A stretch of DNA of 64,000 bases from assembly GCA_019135865.1 (NCBI GenBank), contig JAGVVD010000044.1, forward strand, positions 1-64,000. The letters run 5' to 3'. Below are positions 32,125-40,516 of the stretch, piece after piece. The notes beneath the pieces were generated by a model. That model was not told the DNA's origin and made no database searches. It saw only the letters and a program-made list of their open reading frames with translations. Within the stretch, counting starts at the first letter, position 1; every line of letters begins with the position of its first letter. Origin of the DNA: Elusimicrobiota bacterium (GTDB lineage Bacteria > Elusimicrobiota > Elusimicrobia > Elusimicrobiales > UBA9959). Position numbers and translations under genes: made by a program.

Positions 32125-32934
32125 TCATTTGCCCTTGCCGGGCTTCTGGTCGTTCTCTTTGCACTTGTTGTACATGTCGAACTTGTTCTTGATAAGTTCG
32201 GGCTTCAGGTTGTACTTGGTGATGACGTCCTGCGCGGCCTTGGAGGGGTTGGAGACCTCGCCGCGGCAGCCGTAGCAGATATTGCCGTTGTTGACGCACC
32301 AGCTGTTGCAGCCGGCCTTGGTCCAGGGACCCAGGCAGGCGACGCCGCGCTCGTACATGCAGACGTTCTCGTTGAGCTTGCACTCGGAGCAGACCGGGTT
32401 GTCCGGCACGGTGTAGGGCAGGCCCCGCAGCGCGTGCTTGACCACTTCCAGTATCTCCGGCGCGTAGACGGGGCAGCCGTTGATGAAGTAGTCGACCTTG
32501 ACCACCTGGTGGACGGCCTTCGTAGGCGTGCTGTCGAACCACTTGTAGTCCGGGCCGTAGACGTGCTCGCGTATCTCGTCGAGCTTGAAGGAGTTCTTCA
32601 TTCCGTTGACGCCGCCGGTGCAGGCGCAGGCGCCGTAGGCGATGAGGACCTTGGCCCGGGCGCGGATCTTCTTGAGGCGCTCCTCGGCGTGGTGGTCGCC
32701 GATCGAGCCCTCTATGAAGACCACGTCGTAGTCCTTGTCCCATTTCTCGCTGATGGCCTCGCGGAACTCGACCACGTCGATGGCGCCGAGGATGTCCAGC
32801 AGGGTCTCGCCGAGGTTGGTGATCTGCAGCTGGCAGCCCTCGCACGAGGCGAAGTCGAAGAACGCGACCTTGGGCTTGGCGGCGGCCTTGGGGGCCTTCG
32901 CCGGGGCTTTAGCGGGTTTATTGGCTGTTTTCAT
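32125..32934 (-). CDS. hydD: [NiFe] hydrogenase small (delta) subunit, group 3b type
   Basis: This 269-residue electron-transfer subunit carries Fe-S clusters. The proximal cluster region is FASCEGCQLQ (about residues 28-37) with GACACTGG and NGCPVYAPEI. A C-terminal ferredoxin-like cysteine set follows: CSECKLNENVC, GVACLGPWTKAGC and CYGCRGE. No Tat signal is present, so it is cytoplasmic. Unusually, about 20 N-terminal residues are a Lys/Ala/Pro repeat (KPAKAPAKAPKAAAKPK) before the first strand. It starts 20 nt after the gamma gene. Confidence 0.93.
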   Translation of the reverse strand: MKTANKPAKAPAKAPKAAAKPKVAFFDFASCEGCQLQITNLGETLLDILGAIDVVEFREAISEKWDKDYDVVFIEGSIGDHHAEERLKKIRARAKVLIAYGACACTGGVNGMKNSFKLDEIREHVYGPDYKWFDSTPTKAVHQVVKVDYFINGCPVYAPEILEVVKHALRGLPYTVPDNPVCSECKLNENVCMYERGVACLGPWTKAGCNSWCVNNGNICYGCRGEVSNPSKAAQDVITKYNLKPELIKNKFDMYNKCKENDQKPGKGK

Positions 32935-32953
32935 CGTAGTTCTCCCTTCTCCC

Positions 32954-33805
32954 TCAGAGTTTCGGCGAATCCTTCACCTCGTCGTAGGTGAAGGTGGGGC
33001 CGTCCTTGCAGCAGTAGTAGTTCTTCGGATGGTCGATCTGGCAGTGGCCGCACTTGCCCATGCCGCACTTCATGTGGCGCTCGAGCGAGAGCACGATCTG
33101 CTTCTCCGGCACGCCCTTCTTGAGCAGCTCGGCGATGACGAACTTGTACATGATCGGCGGGCCGACGACCACGGAGAAGGTCCTCTCCGGGTTGATGGTC
33201 ACGCCGGGGATCAGCGTGGTGATCAGGCCGACGTTCCCCTTCCAGTCGGGGTCGGTGCGGTCCACGGTGCAGTTGAAGTTCACGTCCAGGCGCTTCTCCC
33301 AGACCTTGACCTCGTCGCCGAACAGCATGTCCTTAGGCGTGCGGCAGCCCAGCAGGATGTCGACCTTGCCGAACTCCTTGCGGTTGTCCATCACGTAGTT
33401 GATCAGGGAGCGCAGCGGGGCTATGCCCAGGCCTCCGGCGACGAAGAGCAGATCGTTGCCGCTCATCAGCTTCACCGGGAACGGCTTGCCGAACGGCCCG
33501 CGGATCCCGACGACGTCGCCCTTGCCGAGCGAGTGCATGTGCTTCGTCAGGCGGCCGGCGGCGCGCACCGTCAGCTCGAAGGAGCCTTTCCTGGTCGGGC
33601 TGGAGCAGACGGAGATCGGCGCCTCGCCGACGCCGAAGATCTCCACCTGCACGAACTGGCCGGGCTCGTGGTCCAGTTCGCCGTCGTCGAGGGCGATGTC
33701 GAACCATTTCTCGGCGGGGGTCATCTGCTTCGCGGCGATTATCCGCCCCGTGCGCAGCTTCCAGTTGGAGTTCTTTATCTCTTCCTTTACGAGTTGCGTA
33801 GGCAT
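32954..33805 (-). CDS. hydG: Hydrogenase gamma subunit, FAD/NAD(P)-binding reductase
   Basis: This 283-residue protein is of the ferredoxin-NADP reductase type. The FAD-binding barrel includes PGQFVQVEIFGVGEAPISVCS (core GQFVQV...PISVCS, about residues 46-66). The nucleotide site is FVAGGLGIAPLRSLI (about 111-125). A C-terminal cluster MKCGMGKCGHCQ with a later CC binds [2Fe-2S]. It passes electrons between NAD(P)H and the Fe-S chain of the hydrogenase. It is the equivalent of HydG of Pyrococcus sulfhydrogenase I. AGGAG precedes its ATG. Confidence 0.92.
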   Translation of the reverse strand: MPTQLVKEEIKNSNWKLRTGRIIAAKQMTPAEKWFDIALDDGELDHEPGQFVQVEIFGVGEAPISVCSSPTRKGSFELTVRAAGRLTKHMHSLGKGDVVGIRGPFGKPFPVKLMSGNDLLFVAGGLGIAPLRSLINYVMDNRKEFGKVDILLGCRTPKDMLFGDEVKVWEKRLDVNFNCTVDRTDPDWKGNVGLITTLIPGVTINPERTFSVVVGPPIMYKFVIAELLKKGVPEKQIVLSLERHMKCGMGKCGHCQIDHPKNYYCCKDGPTFTYDEVKDSPKL

Positions 33806-33815
33806 TATGGCTCCT

Positions 33816-34850
33816 TTAATTGTGTTCCGCGGCGAGTTCCTTCAAGGTTTCCTTGAGGTTTATCTTCGCCATGCACGTGCGGGTGCAGCGGCCGCAGCCG
33901 GTGCAGAAGAACCTGTTGAACTTGTCCAGCGGGAAGCTGAACTTGCGGAAGTAGCGGTGGCGCTGGCGCTCGGAGCGCTCCTCGCGGAAGTTCTCGTTGC
34001 CCGCGACCTTGGCGAAGGTCTCGAACTGGCAGGAATCCCAGGTGCGGGTCCGCGCGCCGGTCCTGAGGTCGAGCCCGACGGAGTCGGCCATGTCGAAGCA
34101 GTAGCAGGTGGGGCAGACGTTGGTGCAGTTGCCGCAGCTGACGCACCGCTCTCCCACGCCGTGCCAGACCTTGCTCTTCATCGCTTTCGCGAAGATGCCG
34201 GGAAGTTTCTTGGCCTCCACGCCTATCTCGTTCTTGAACACCTCGCGCTTGGCGGCGCGGGCCTGTTCCAGGGCGGCCAGGTCGGCGGCGGAGGCCTTGG
34301 GGAGCCCCATGCCTTCCACCAGGTCCTCGCCCTTCTGGGTGTTGACGTGGATGATCCACTTGTCGCCCAGGTCGGTGAAGAACAGGTCGTAACCGCCGTT
34401 GGGCAGGTGGGAGTTCACCAGCGCGCAGGAGGCGTGCTCGTCGCAGTAGGACAGGCACTCCAGGCCGATGATGAAGAGATGGTCCTTGCGGGTCAGGTAA
34501 TTGTAGTCGCGGGGCCGCTCGGAGAAGACCATGTTCAGGCAGGAGATGCCGGCCAGGTCGCAGGTGTGCACGCCGAAGATGGCCGTTTCCTCGTACTCCA
34601 CGACCGGCTTCTGCGTAAAGCCCTTGGCGTCGGCGCTGAACTCCAGCACTTTCTCGCGGACGGGCATGAAATATTTCTTGGGAGGGAGGATCGTGGGGAC
34701 GTACTTCAGCGCTATCTCGTCCGCGGAAGTCACTTCCGCGAAAGCGAAGTTATCGTAGCCCTTCGCCACGGGCGCGACCACCTTCATGCGTTTGGCGAGC
34801 TTCTTGATGAAGGCGTCGAGTTCCTCTTTCTTCAGTATGTGCTGGTTCAT
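33816..34850 (-). CDS. hydB: Hydrogenase beta subunit, 4Fe-4S dicluster protein
   Basis: This 344-residue protein has an N-terminal HydB/AsrA-like domain (VAPVAKGYDNFAFAEV, ...FGVHTCDLAGI) and two C-terminal [4Fe-4S] motifs: CVSCGNCTNVCPTC (about 237-250) and CTGCGRCTRTC (about 316-326). In sulfhydrogenases this subunit works with the gamma subunit and may reduce polysulfide. It is the first gene of the operon. A TATAAT box at 34906-34901 (minus strand) gives a leader of about 45 nt with GAGGTG before the ATG. Confidence 0.92.
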   Translation of the reverse strand: MNQHILKKEELDAFIKKLAKRMKVVAPVAKGYDNFAFAEVTSADEIALKYVPTILPPKKYFMPVREKVLEFSADAKGFTQKPVVEYEETAIFGVHTCDLAGISCLNMVFSERPRDYNYLTRKDHLFIIGLECLSYCDEHASCALVNSHLPNGGYDLFFTDLGDKWIIHVNTQKGEDLVEGMGLPKASAADLAALEQARAAKREVFKNEIGVEAKKLPGIFAKAMKSKVWHGVGERCVSCGNCTNVCPTCYCFDMADSVGLDLRTGARTRTWDSCQFETFAKVAGNENFREERSERQRHRYFRKFSFPLDKFNRFFCTGCGRCTRTCMAKINLKETLKELAAEHN

Positions 34851-34900
34851 TCAGGCACCTCGCGATGTATTTTGCGGCTGCTGGTAATTCTTGTAGGGAT

Positions 34901-34906
34901 ATTATA
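34901..34906 (-). promoter_or_regulatory. -10 box of the hydrogenase operon
   Basis: TATAAT on the minus strand is followed by the recurring ATCCC discriminator. No -35 match is seen at 17 bp. Regulation is not evident. Confidence 0.5.
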
Positions 34907-35002
34907 TACAAATAACGCGGATGGCTCCCGCCCCCCCGCGCGCCGACATTAACTTTTCTCATATGCTCAGGGGACGCCGCTCCCGCGGAAACCGAAAATA
35001 TA

Positions 35003-35019
35003 TTAGCAAAACTAATAGC
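35003..35019. promoter_or_regulatory. Short inverted repeat upstream of the ferritin-like gene
   Basis: TATTAG-N5-CTAATA. Its arms weakly resemble the TTAGA/TCTAA core of the feo operator. A metal-regulator site upstream of a diiron protein is possible but unproven. TTGACG (35048-35053) and TATAGG (35072-35077) downstream may be the promoter. The rest of 34907-35091 shows nothing. Confidence 0.3.
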
Positions 35020-35091
35020 GTACGGCGAAATCCCCTCCCCACTATCGTTGACGCCGCCTTAACTTGTAGAATATAGGTCCGTTAAGGAACT

Positions 35092-35511
35092 ATGGACCCC
35101 GAACAGCTCATACGGCGGCTGGCTAACGAAGAAAGCGACGACGTCTCCCTCTACGCCAGGGAGGCGGAGCTTTTCGGCCGCAGGACGGTGGACGGCCGGC
35201 GCGTGGCCGAGACCTTCTCGCGCTTCAGCGCCGAAGAGGCCTCGCACCTGAAAGTCCTCTCGTCCATAGCCGGCGGGAGCTTTCCCCCTGGACGCCGCGC
35301 GATAGACGTCGCTCCGTCCCTCGAGCTGGCGCTCAAGCTCCACGAGGAACGCGAAGCGGAGAGCATCAGGCTCTACTCCGATCTTTCGGCCGCGCTGGAG
35401 GACCAGGCCCACAAGCTGATGCTGAAAGGCGTCATCGACCAGGAGAAGTCCCACCTGGAGACCATACGCAAGTACCTCAAGGCCCTCCGGACCTCGAGGC
35501 GCGAGGAATGA
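35092..35511 (+). CDS. Ferritin-like / rubrerythrin-like diiron protein
   Basis: This 139-residue, all-helical protein has the spacing of a four-helix diiron bundle: E13/E14 and YAREAE in helix 1, EEASH (ExxH) near residue 48, HEEREAE in helix 3 and QEKSHLE (ExxH) near 122. No rubredoxin domain follows. It likely handles peroxide or stores iron in the cytoplasm. Its stop overlaps the sixA start. Placement divergent from the hydrogenase operon and the short inverted repeat upstream suggest redox or metal control, which is inference. Confidence 0.75.
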   Translation: MDPEQLIRRLANEESDDVSLYAREAELFGRRTVDGRRVAETFSRFSAEEASHLKVLSSIAGGSFPPGRRAIDVAPSLELALKLHEEREAESIRLYSDLSAALEDQAHKLMLKGVIDQEKSHLETIRKYLKALRTSRREE

Positions 35512-35981
35512 AAGGATATATGGAAATAGTCTTCATGCGTCACGCCAGGGCGCTCCCGGCCTCGGCGGCCGGGGTCGCCACCGACGGGGAAAGGCCGCTC
35601 TCCCCCGAGGGGCTGGCGCAGGCCCGCGCGGCGGCCGGTACCCTGGCTGGGCGCGGCTTCGTCCCGGCCGTCATAATCGCCAGCCCGCTCAGGCGGGCCA
35701 TGCAGACCGCAGAACAGGCCGCCGCCGTCTTCGCGGGCGCCGAGATCCGCGTCGAGCCGGGCCTCGCCTCCCCGGCGGACCCTTCCGCGCTGGCGCGCGC
35801 GCTGGCCGGGTCCGCGACCGGCCACATCCTCGTCATAGGCCATCACCCGGCCATCGGCCTCATGGCCGCCCCCTTCATCGGGAAGGCTTTCTCCTTTTCC
35901 ACGGCCGGGTTCCTGCGCCTGGCGCTCGCCGGCGACGGCCGCGCCGACCTGCTCGATTCCGACGGCTGCGAAGAACTCTGA
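35508..35981 (+). CDS. sixA: SixA-type phosphohistidine phosphatase
   Basis: This 157-residue protein is in the histidine phosphatase superfamily. The catalytic RHA motif is in VFMRHARALP (about residues 8-17). A second conserved arginine is in SPLRRAMQTAE, and the second His is in VIGHHPAIG (about 111-119). SixA removes phosphate from histidine of phosphotransfer proteins. The alternative ATG at 35520 would remove four residues; the ATGA overlap favours 35508. No cognate phosphorelay gene is adjacent. Confidence 0.85.
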   Translation: MKGYMEIVFMRHARALPASAAGVATDGERPLSPEGLAQARAAAGTLAGRGFVPAVIIASPLRRAMQTAEQAAAVFAGAEIRVEPGLASPADPSALARALAGSATGHILVIGHHPAIGLMAAPFIGKAFSFSTAGFLRLALAGDGRADLLDSDGCEEL

Positions 35982-36003
35982 ACCCTCGGAGAACGGGGAC
36001 CGA

Positions 36004-37173
36004 TTGAAGAACTTTCTGCTTATCCCGATGCTCCTGCTCCCCCCCTGCGCCGCCGCGCAGGAGAAAGTGCTGATAGGCGTATATCACGGGCGGAAGATAA
36101 CCCGCCTCACGCTCTCTTCCCACGAGTCCGGCCAGGCCACCGTGCGCCGCGCCCTCCTCAAGGGCAAGGTCTCGCTGACCGCCGCCGGCGGCCGGCTGCG
36201 CTGCGCCGACCGCAAGTCGCTCGACGGACTGAAGGAGATAAAGGTCTCGGCCTACGGCTCCGGTATCTGGCTCTCCGGCCCGGGCCTGCCGCGGCGCCTT
36301 CACAGGGGCGACCTCGCCATCTCCGCCCGGGGAGACCGCATCAGGGTGACCGCCACGGTCCCGCCCGAGATCTACCTGCAGAGCGTGGTCTCCTACGAGG
36401 CCAGGGACCTCGGCAGCCCCGAGGCCTTCAAGGCCCAGGCCGTGGCGGCGCGCACCTACGCGCTGACCAAGGTCAGGAACCACGTGCGCGAGGGGTTCAA
36501 CCTCTGCGACACCCAGCACTGCCAGTTCTACGCCGGCTTCGCCGACATAAATCCCGCCGCCGCCCGGGCCGTCATGCAGACCGCCGGCGAAATTATCACC
36601 CACGGGGGGAAGCCGGTCTCCGCCTTCTACCATTCGGCCTGCGGCGGCTTCACCGACGGGATCTCCGCCGTCTGGCCTTATCCGGACGCGCCGTACCTCA
36701 GGACCGTGCAGGACGGTCCCGCCGCGCGCCCCTACTGCTCGGAGGCGCCCGGCTTCAGGTGGAAGAAGCGGCTGGCCTTCGCGGACCTGGAGCGCGCGCT
36801 GCGCCGGGGCGGCTGGCTGAAGAACGGCGAAAAAATATCGTCCGTTTCGGTGCGCGGCCACGGCCGCTCCGGCCGCCCGCTGAAACTGGCCGTGCGCGCC
36901 GGCGGCCGGACCGTCGAGGTCCCGACCTCGGACTTCTACCACGCCGTCGGCAGGACGCTGGGCTGGACCGCCATGCCGGGCAACCTCTTCGAACTTCACT
37001 CCGGCAAAGATCATATAATACTGGACGGCAAAGGGGCCGGGCACGGCGTCGGCATGTGCCAGTGGGGCGCCGAAGGCATGGCCCGCAAAGGTTTCAATTA
37101 CCGGGAAATACTGGAGCATTATTATCCGGGCGCCCGGATAGAGAAGATACGGGAGGCCGGTAAAAAGAAATGA
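36004..37173 (+). CDS. SpoIID/LytB-domain secreted protein
   Basis: This 389-residue protein has a short signal peptide (KNFLLIPMLLLPPCAAA) and a SpoIID/LytB domain at about residues 115-385. Landmarks are PEIYLQSVVSYEA, AFKAQAVAARTYA (about 142-154), CDTQHCQFYAG and FYHSACGG (about 208-217), and GAGHGVGMCQWGAEGMA (about 340-356). In sporulators SpoIID is a peptidoglycan lytic transglycosylase acting on denuded glycans. Here it probably remodels cell wall. The start is TTG at 36004, the only one giving a full signal peptide. Its stop overlaps uppP, another wall gene. Confidence 0.87.
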   Translation: MKNFLLIPMLLLPPCAAAQEKVLIGVYHGRKITRLTLSSHESGQATVRRALLKGKVSLTAAGGRLRCADRKSLDGLKEIKVSAYGSGIWLSGPGLPRRLHRGDLAISARGDRIRVTATVPPEIYLQSVVSYEARDLGSPEAFKAQAVAARTYALTKVRNHVREGFNLCDTQHCQFYAGFADINPAAARAVMQTAGEIITHGGKPVSAFYHSACGGFTDGISAVWPYPDAPYLRTVQDGPAARPYCSEAPGFRWKKRLAFADLERALRRGGWLKNGEKISSVSVRGHGRSGRPLKLAVRAGGRTVEVPTSDFYHAVGRTLGWTAMPGNLFELHSGKDHIILDGKGAGHGVGMCQWGAEGMARKGFNYREILEHYYPGARIEKIREAGKKK

Positions 37174-37952
37174 GCGATATATTCCAGGCCGTCGTACTCG
37201 GCGCGGTCCAGGGACTGACGGAGTTCCTGCCCGTCTCCAGTTCCGCCCACCTCGTGCTTTTCCCCCGCTTCCTCGGCTGGGAATACAAGGGTCTGAGCTA
37301 CGACGTCATGCTGCACATGGGCACGCTGGGCGCGGTCATCTCGGTGTTCTGGCGCGACTGGCTCCGCCTCATAAAGGACGGCTTCACGCGGCCGGCCGCG
37401 CCGGAGGGCCGCGGCCTGTGGCTGCTGGTCCTCGCCACCGTGCCGGCCGGGCTGGCCGGCATACTGCTGGAGGACATGGCCGAGAACGTTTTCCGCGGCG
37501 AGACCTGGATGGCCGTCAATCTGGCCCTCTTCGCCGGCGTCATGTGGTTCGCCGACAGGCGGGCGGGCGGCGTGAAAAGCCTGGCCGACCTGACGGTGAA
37601 AAGCGCCCTCCTGATCGGCCTCTTCCAGGCGCTGGCCATAATGCCGGGCGCCTCGCGCTCCGGCGTCACCATCACGGCCGCGCTGCTGCTGGGCTTCTCG
37701 CGCGCCGAATCCGCGCGCGTCTCCTTCCTCCTCTCGACGCCCGTCATACTGGGCGCGGGACTGGTGGAGGGCTTCAAGATGGGCTTCGGCGTCCTGGACC
37801 CCGCCACCATCGCGGGGTTCCTCTCCGCCTTCCTGACGGGCTGGGCCGCCATCTCCTTCCTTATGCGCTACCTCAGGACGAACACGCTGACCCCCTTCGT
37901 CGTCTACCGGGTCCTCCTGGCCGCCCTCATCTGCCTCGCCTTCAGGGGCTGA
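37170..37952 (+). CDS. uppP: Undecaprenyl-diphosphate phosphatase
   Basis: This 260-residue inner-membrane enzyme recycles the lipid carrier for peptidoglycan and O-antigen. The two BacA signatures are present: GAVQGLTEFLPVSSSAHL (residues 11-28) with the catalytic Glu, and MPGASRSGVTITAALLLG (about 160-177) with the essential Arg. It has about seven to eight spans. It is coupled to the SpoIID gene by a 4-bp overlap, consistent with a small wall operon. Confidence 0.95.
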   Translation: MSDIFQAVVLGAVQGLTEFLPVSSSAHLVLFPRFLGWEYKGLSYDVMLHMGTLGAVISVFWRDWLRLIKDGFTRPAAPEGRGLWLLVLATVPAGLAGILLEDMAENVFRGETWMAVNLALFAGVMWFADRRAGGVKSLADLTVKSALLIGLFQALAIMPGASRSGVTITAALLLGFSRAESARVSFLLSTPVILGAGLVEGFKMGFGVLDPATIAGFLSAFLTGWAAISFLMRYLRTNTLTPFVVYRVLLAALICLAFRG

Positions 37953-37966
37953 CCCCGCCGTAATGC

Positions 37967-37972
37967 TATAAT
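37967..37972 (+). promoter_or_regulatory. Near-leaderless -10 box of the AI-2E permease gene
   Basis: TATAAT at 37967-37972 ends 7 nt before the ATG at 37980. No Shine-Dalgarno sequence of normal spacing is seen. Confidence 0.6.
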
Positions 37973-37979
37973 TGGACCG

Positions 37980-39086
37980 ATGAACGGGCAGAACGGCGAC
38001 TCCAGGAAAAAATTCTTCAGGCTGGACAAAGGCCTCGTCTTCGGCGTCTTCTTTTCGGCGCTGACCCTGTTCCTGCTCTGGCAGCTCCTCAAGCTGATCT
38101 CCCCCTTCCTGGGCGCTCTCTTCATCTCCGCCATGCTGACCGTGGTCTTCTTCCCGATGCACGCCTGGATACGCCGGAAAATAGTCGCCGACCGCACCGC
38201 GGCCGCCGGCCTCTCCACCCTCACGGTCCTCGTCACCGTGGTCGCCCCGATGCTGTTCTTCGGCTGGCTGCTCTTCAAGGAATCGCGCGACCTCTATCCC
38301 AAGACGCGCGCCTGGGTCGAGACGCTGTCGGTGCAGGAGATAGAGGCGCGCCTCCCGCAGCGGCTGCGCGGCTTCATAGACGCCGACACCAAGACCACGG
38401 TACTGCGCAACTTCGAGAACCTCCAGGAACGCATCGCCCGCTCCGGCGGAAGGGTGCTGCGCAATATCGTCGTCTTCCTTCTGGACCTGTTCGTGATGGT
38501 CTTCACCCTGTTCTTCTTTTTCCGCGACGGCGCCAGGTTCATGCAATGGCTCATAGACGTCGTGCCCATGGACTACGACCACAAGCACCGCCTGGCCTCG
38601 CAGCTCTATACCACCGTCATCGCCGTCGTGCGCGGTATAATCTTCACGGCCTTCGTGCAGGGCGTCGTCGCGGCCGTCGGCTTCACGATAGCCGGCACCC
38701 CGGCGCCGGTGCTGGCTGGCCTGCTGACCTTCCTGGCCGGGCTCATCCCCGTGGGCGGCACGGCCCTGGTCTGGCTGCCGATGGGGCTCTACATGTATTT
38801 CTTCCAGGACCCGGCCTGGGGGGTCTTCGTACTCCTGTGGGGCCTGCTGGTGGTGGGACTGATAGACAATTTCCTGCGGCCCATGCTGATAGGCCGCGAG
38901 ACCAGGCTGCCTTTCTTCCTGCTGTTCCTGGGGATATTCGGCGGGATGCGCGTCTACGGGCCTATGGGGCTTTTCCTGGGGCCGATACTGGTCGCCTGCG
39001 TGGCCGCCGTCATGCAGATATACAAGCACGAAGCCCGGAACCTCATGTCCGGCGGCGCCGCCCAGCCGCAGCCCCCTTTGATGTAG
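37980..39086 (+). CDS. AI-2E family transporter (PerM/TqsA type)
   Basis: This 368-residue membrane protein has about eight spans in the 3+5 arrangement of the family. A large central loop at about 100-160 (VEIEARLPQRLRGF...) is followed by the conserved block FVQGVVAAVGFTIAGTPAPVLAG (core QGVVAAVGFTIAG) and PVGGTALVWLP, then DNFLRPMLIG and PMGLFLGPI. Family members export autoinducer-2 or act as Na+/H+ antiporters; which applies is unknown. The 27-bp gap to uppP contains its own -10 box. Confidence 0.87.
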   Translation: MNGQNGDSRKKFFRLDKGLVFGVFFSALTLFLLWQLLKLISPFLGALFISAMLTVVFFPMHAWIRRKIVADRTAAAGLSTLTVLVTVVAPMLFFGWLLFKESRDLYPKTRAWVETLSVQEIEARLPQRLRGFIDADTKTTVLRNFENLQERIARSGGRVLRNIVVFLLDLFVMVFTLFFFFRDGARFMQWLIDVVPMDYDHKHRLASQLYTTVIAVVRGIIFTAFVQGVVAAVGFTIAGTPAPVLAGLLTFLAGLIPVGGTALVWLPMGLYMYFFQDPAWGVFVLLWGLLVVGLIDNFLRPMLIGRETRLPFFLLFLGIFGGMRVYGPMGLFLGPILVACVAAVMQIYKHEARNLMSGGAAQPQPPLM

Positions 39087-39111
39087 CCTCCCCTGATCGG
39101 GCGATTAATAT

Positions 39112-39155
39112 GGGGACACAATACCTATTTCGACCGAAATAGGTATTGTGTCCCC
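39112..39155. repeat. 44-bp REP-like palindrome, copy 3
   Basis: Arms identical to copy 2 with centre GACC instead of GGCC. It sits between convergent genes and its right end touches the stop of the nuclease gene at 39156. As RNA it would form a very stable hairpin. Confidence 0.92.
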
Positions 39156-39872
39156 CTATTTAACTTCGGACTCGGGGCAGAGGTCCCTGATCGGGCAGGA
39201 GGCGCACCGGCCTTTCCGGTCGCAGGTCCCGGCCAGGATCTTTTCGCCGGTCTCCCTGACCAGCGCCAGGACGGCCGCGTCGCGCGAGCCGTCGCAGGGG
39301 ACCGTGACCTTCTCCAGGCGCGAAAGGTAGAACTTGGACACCGCCGACACCTTGAGACCGAGCCCTTCCCTGACCCCTATCGCGTAGAGCGAGAGCTGCA
39401 GGTCCTCCTCCAGCGGCCCGGGCGGCCGTTCGTCGAAGCCGAGCTTGTAGTCTATGACCTCGTGCGTGCCGTCGGAGAGCCGGTCTATCCGGTCCACCGT
39501 GCCGCGGATGCGCCAGCCGTTGAACCCGAAGACGAAGATCTTCTCGAAGTAGAGGGCCTTCTGGGGCCGTTCCTGGGCGAAGGTCCACCAGCGCTCCATG
39601 ATATCGCGCCCCCGCTCGTAGAACTCCAGCGTCTCCCCCGGCGTGGCGTAGCCTTTGGCCTGCCAGAACTCGTCGTAATAGAGCAGCAGGTCCGAGAGGT
39701 CCCCCCCGTTGGCGTGCCAGCGCGCCAGCGCGCGGTGCACCGTCTGGCCCAGCGACGACCAGGGGTTATGCGGCGCGTAACGGCCCTGCGCGTAAAGATA
39801 GCGGTACAGGAAAGGACAGTCCAGGTAGGCCCTGAGCTTGCTGTAGTTGAGCTCGAAGACCTCAGGAGGCAT
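39156..39872 (-). CDS. PD-(D/E)XK nuclease with cysteine cluster, RecB/Cas4-like
   Basis: This 238-residue protein has the RecB-family nuclease core: GQTVHRALARWH (about 42-53), GTVDRIDRLSDGTHEVIDYKLG (about 123-144; motif II D125, motif III D-Y-K), and a motif QLSLYAIG (about 158-165). Cysteines C19 near the N-terminus and CDRKGRCASCPIRDLC at the C-terminus match the AddB/Cas4 Fe-S cluster layout. It is a stand-alone protein; no helicase, cas genes or CRISPR array is present. It overlaps rsmD by 11 bp. Likely a DNA repair exonuclease. Confidence 0.82.
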   Translation of the reverse strand: MPPEVFELNYSKLRAYLDCPFLYRYLYAQGRYAPHNPWSSLGQTVHRALARWHANGGDLSDLLLYYDEFWQAKGYATPGETLEFYERGRDIMERWWTFAQERPQKALYFEKIFVFGFNGWRIRGTVDRIDRLSDGTHEVIDYKLGFDERPPGPLEEDLQLSLYAIGVREGLGLKVSAVSKFYLSRLEKVTVPCDGSRDAAVLALVRETGEKILAGTCDRKGRCASCPIRDLCPESEVK

Positions 39873-40455
39873 CGGCGGCCCCGGCGCGGCGAACCAGCGA
39901 CACCAGCGTGTCGCCGTATTTCACCTCGCGATAGATCACGTAGCCCGGAGGCGCGGCCACGGGCTCCTTCATATGATGCTGCGCCACGATGAAACCGCCG
40001 GGCGAGAGGATGTTCCCGGCCGCCGCCAGTTCCAGCGTCTTCGAAGTGTAATGGAGAGGCAGGTTCTCCTCGTCGCGGTACGGCGGGCCCATGAAGACGA
40101 TGTCGAAACCCTCGTGGCTGTGGTACTTGAGCCATTCCAGGCCAGAAAGGACGTTGCCGCGCACGACCACGGCCTGCTCGCCGAAGCCCAGGTGCGCCAC
40201 GTTGCGCTCGATGACCCTGACGCAGGCCCGGTCCAGTTCCACGAAGACCGCCTTCTGCGCGCCGCGGGAAAGGGCCTCCAGCCCCGAGGCCCCGGTGCCG
40301 GCGTAGAGGTCCAGGAACACCGAGCCCGTCAGCCACGGCCGCAGCATGTCGAAGACGGACTGCCTTATCCGCGACGAGATGGGCTTCACGCTCGTCTTCT
40401 TCCTGGGAACGGAGAAAAGGGCCCGCCCTTTCCTGGAACCCGCTATTATCCTCAT
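39862..40455 (-). CDS. rsmD: RsmD-type 16S rRNA guanine-N2 methyltransferase, altered motif IV
   Basis: This 197-residue protein fits 16S rRNA G966 methyltransferase: RIIAGSRKGRALF at the N-terminus, SRIRQSVFDML (about 29-39), and SAM motif I FLDLYAGTGASGLEALSRGA (core LDLYAGTGASGLE, about 50-62). Motif IV, normally (D/N)PP(F/Y), reads MGPPYRDE here, so the catalytic Asp/Asn is replaced by Gly. Either activity is lost or another group substitutes. The ATG at 40455 has AGGGA upstream; the longer frame to 40494 lacks family support. Confidence 0.85.
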   Translation of the reverse strand: MRIIAGSRKGRALFSVPRKKTSVKPISSRIRQSVFDMLRPWLTGSVFLDLYAGTGASGLEALSRGAQKAVFVELDRACVRVIERNVAHLGFGEQAVVVRGNVLSGLEWLKYHSHEGFDIVFMGPPYRDEENLPLHYTSKTLELAAAGNILSPGGFIVAQHHMKEPVAAPPGYVIYREVKYGDTLVSLVRRAGAADAS

Positions 40456-40516
40456 CGCATCCCTTTTCCGCCGGTTTTCGTAAAATTCCCGCAATAAATT
40501 TTTAAAGGCCCGGCCT

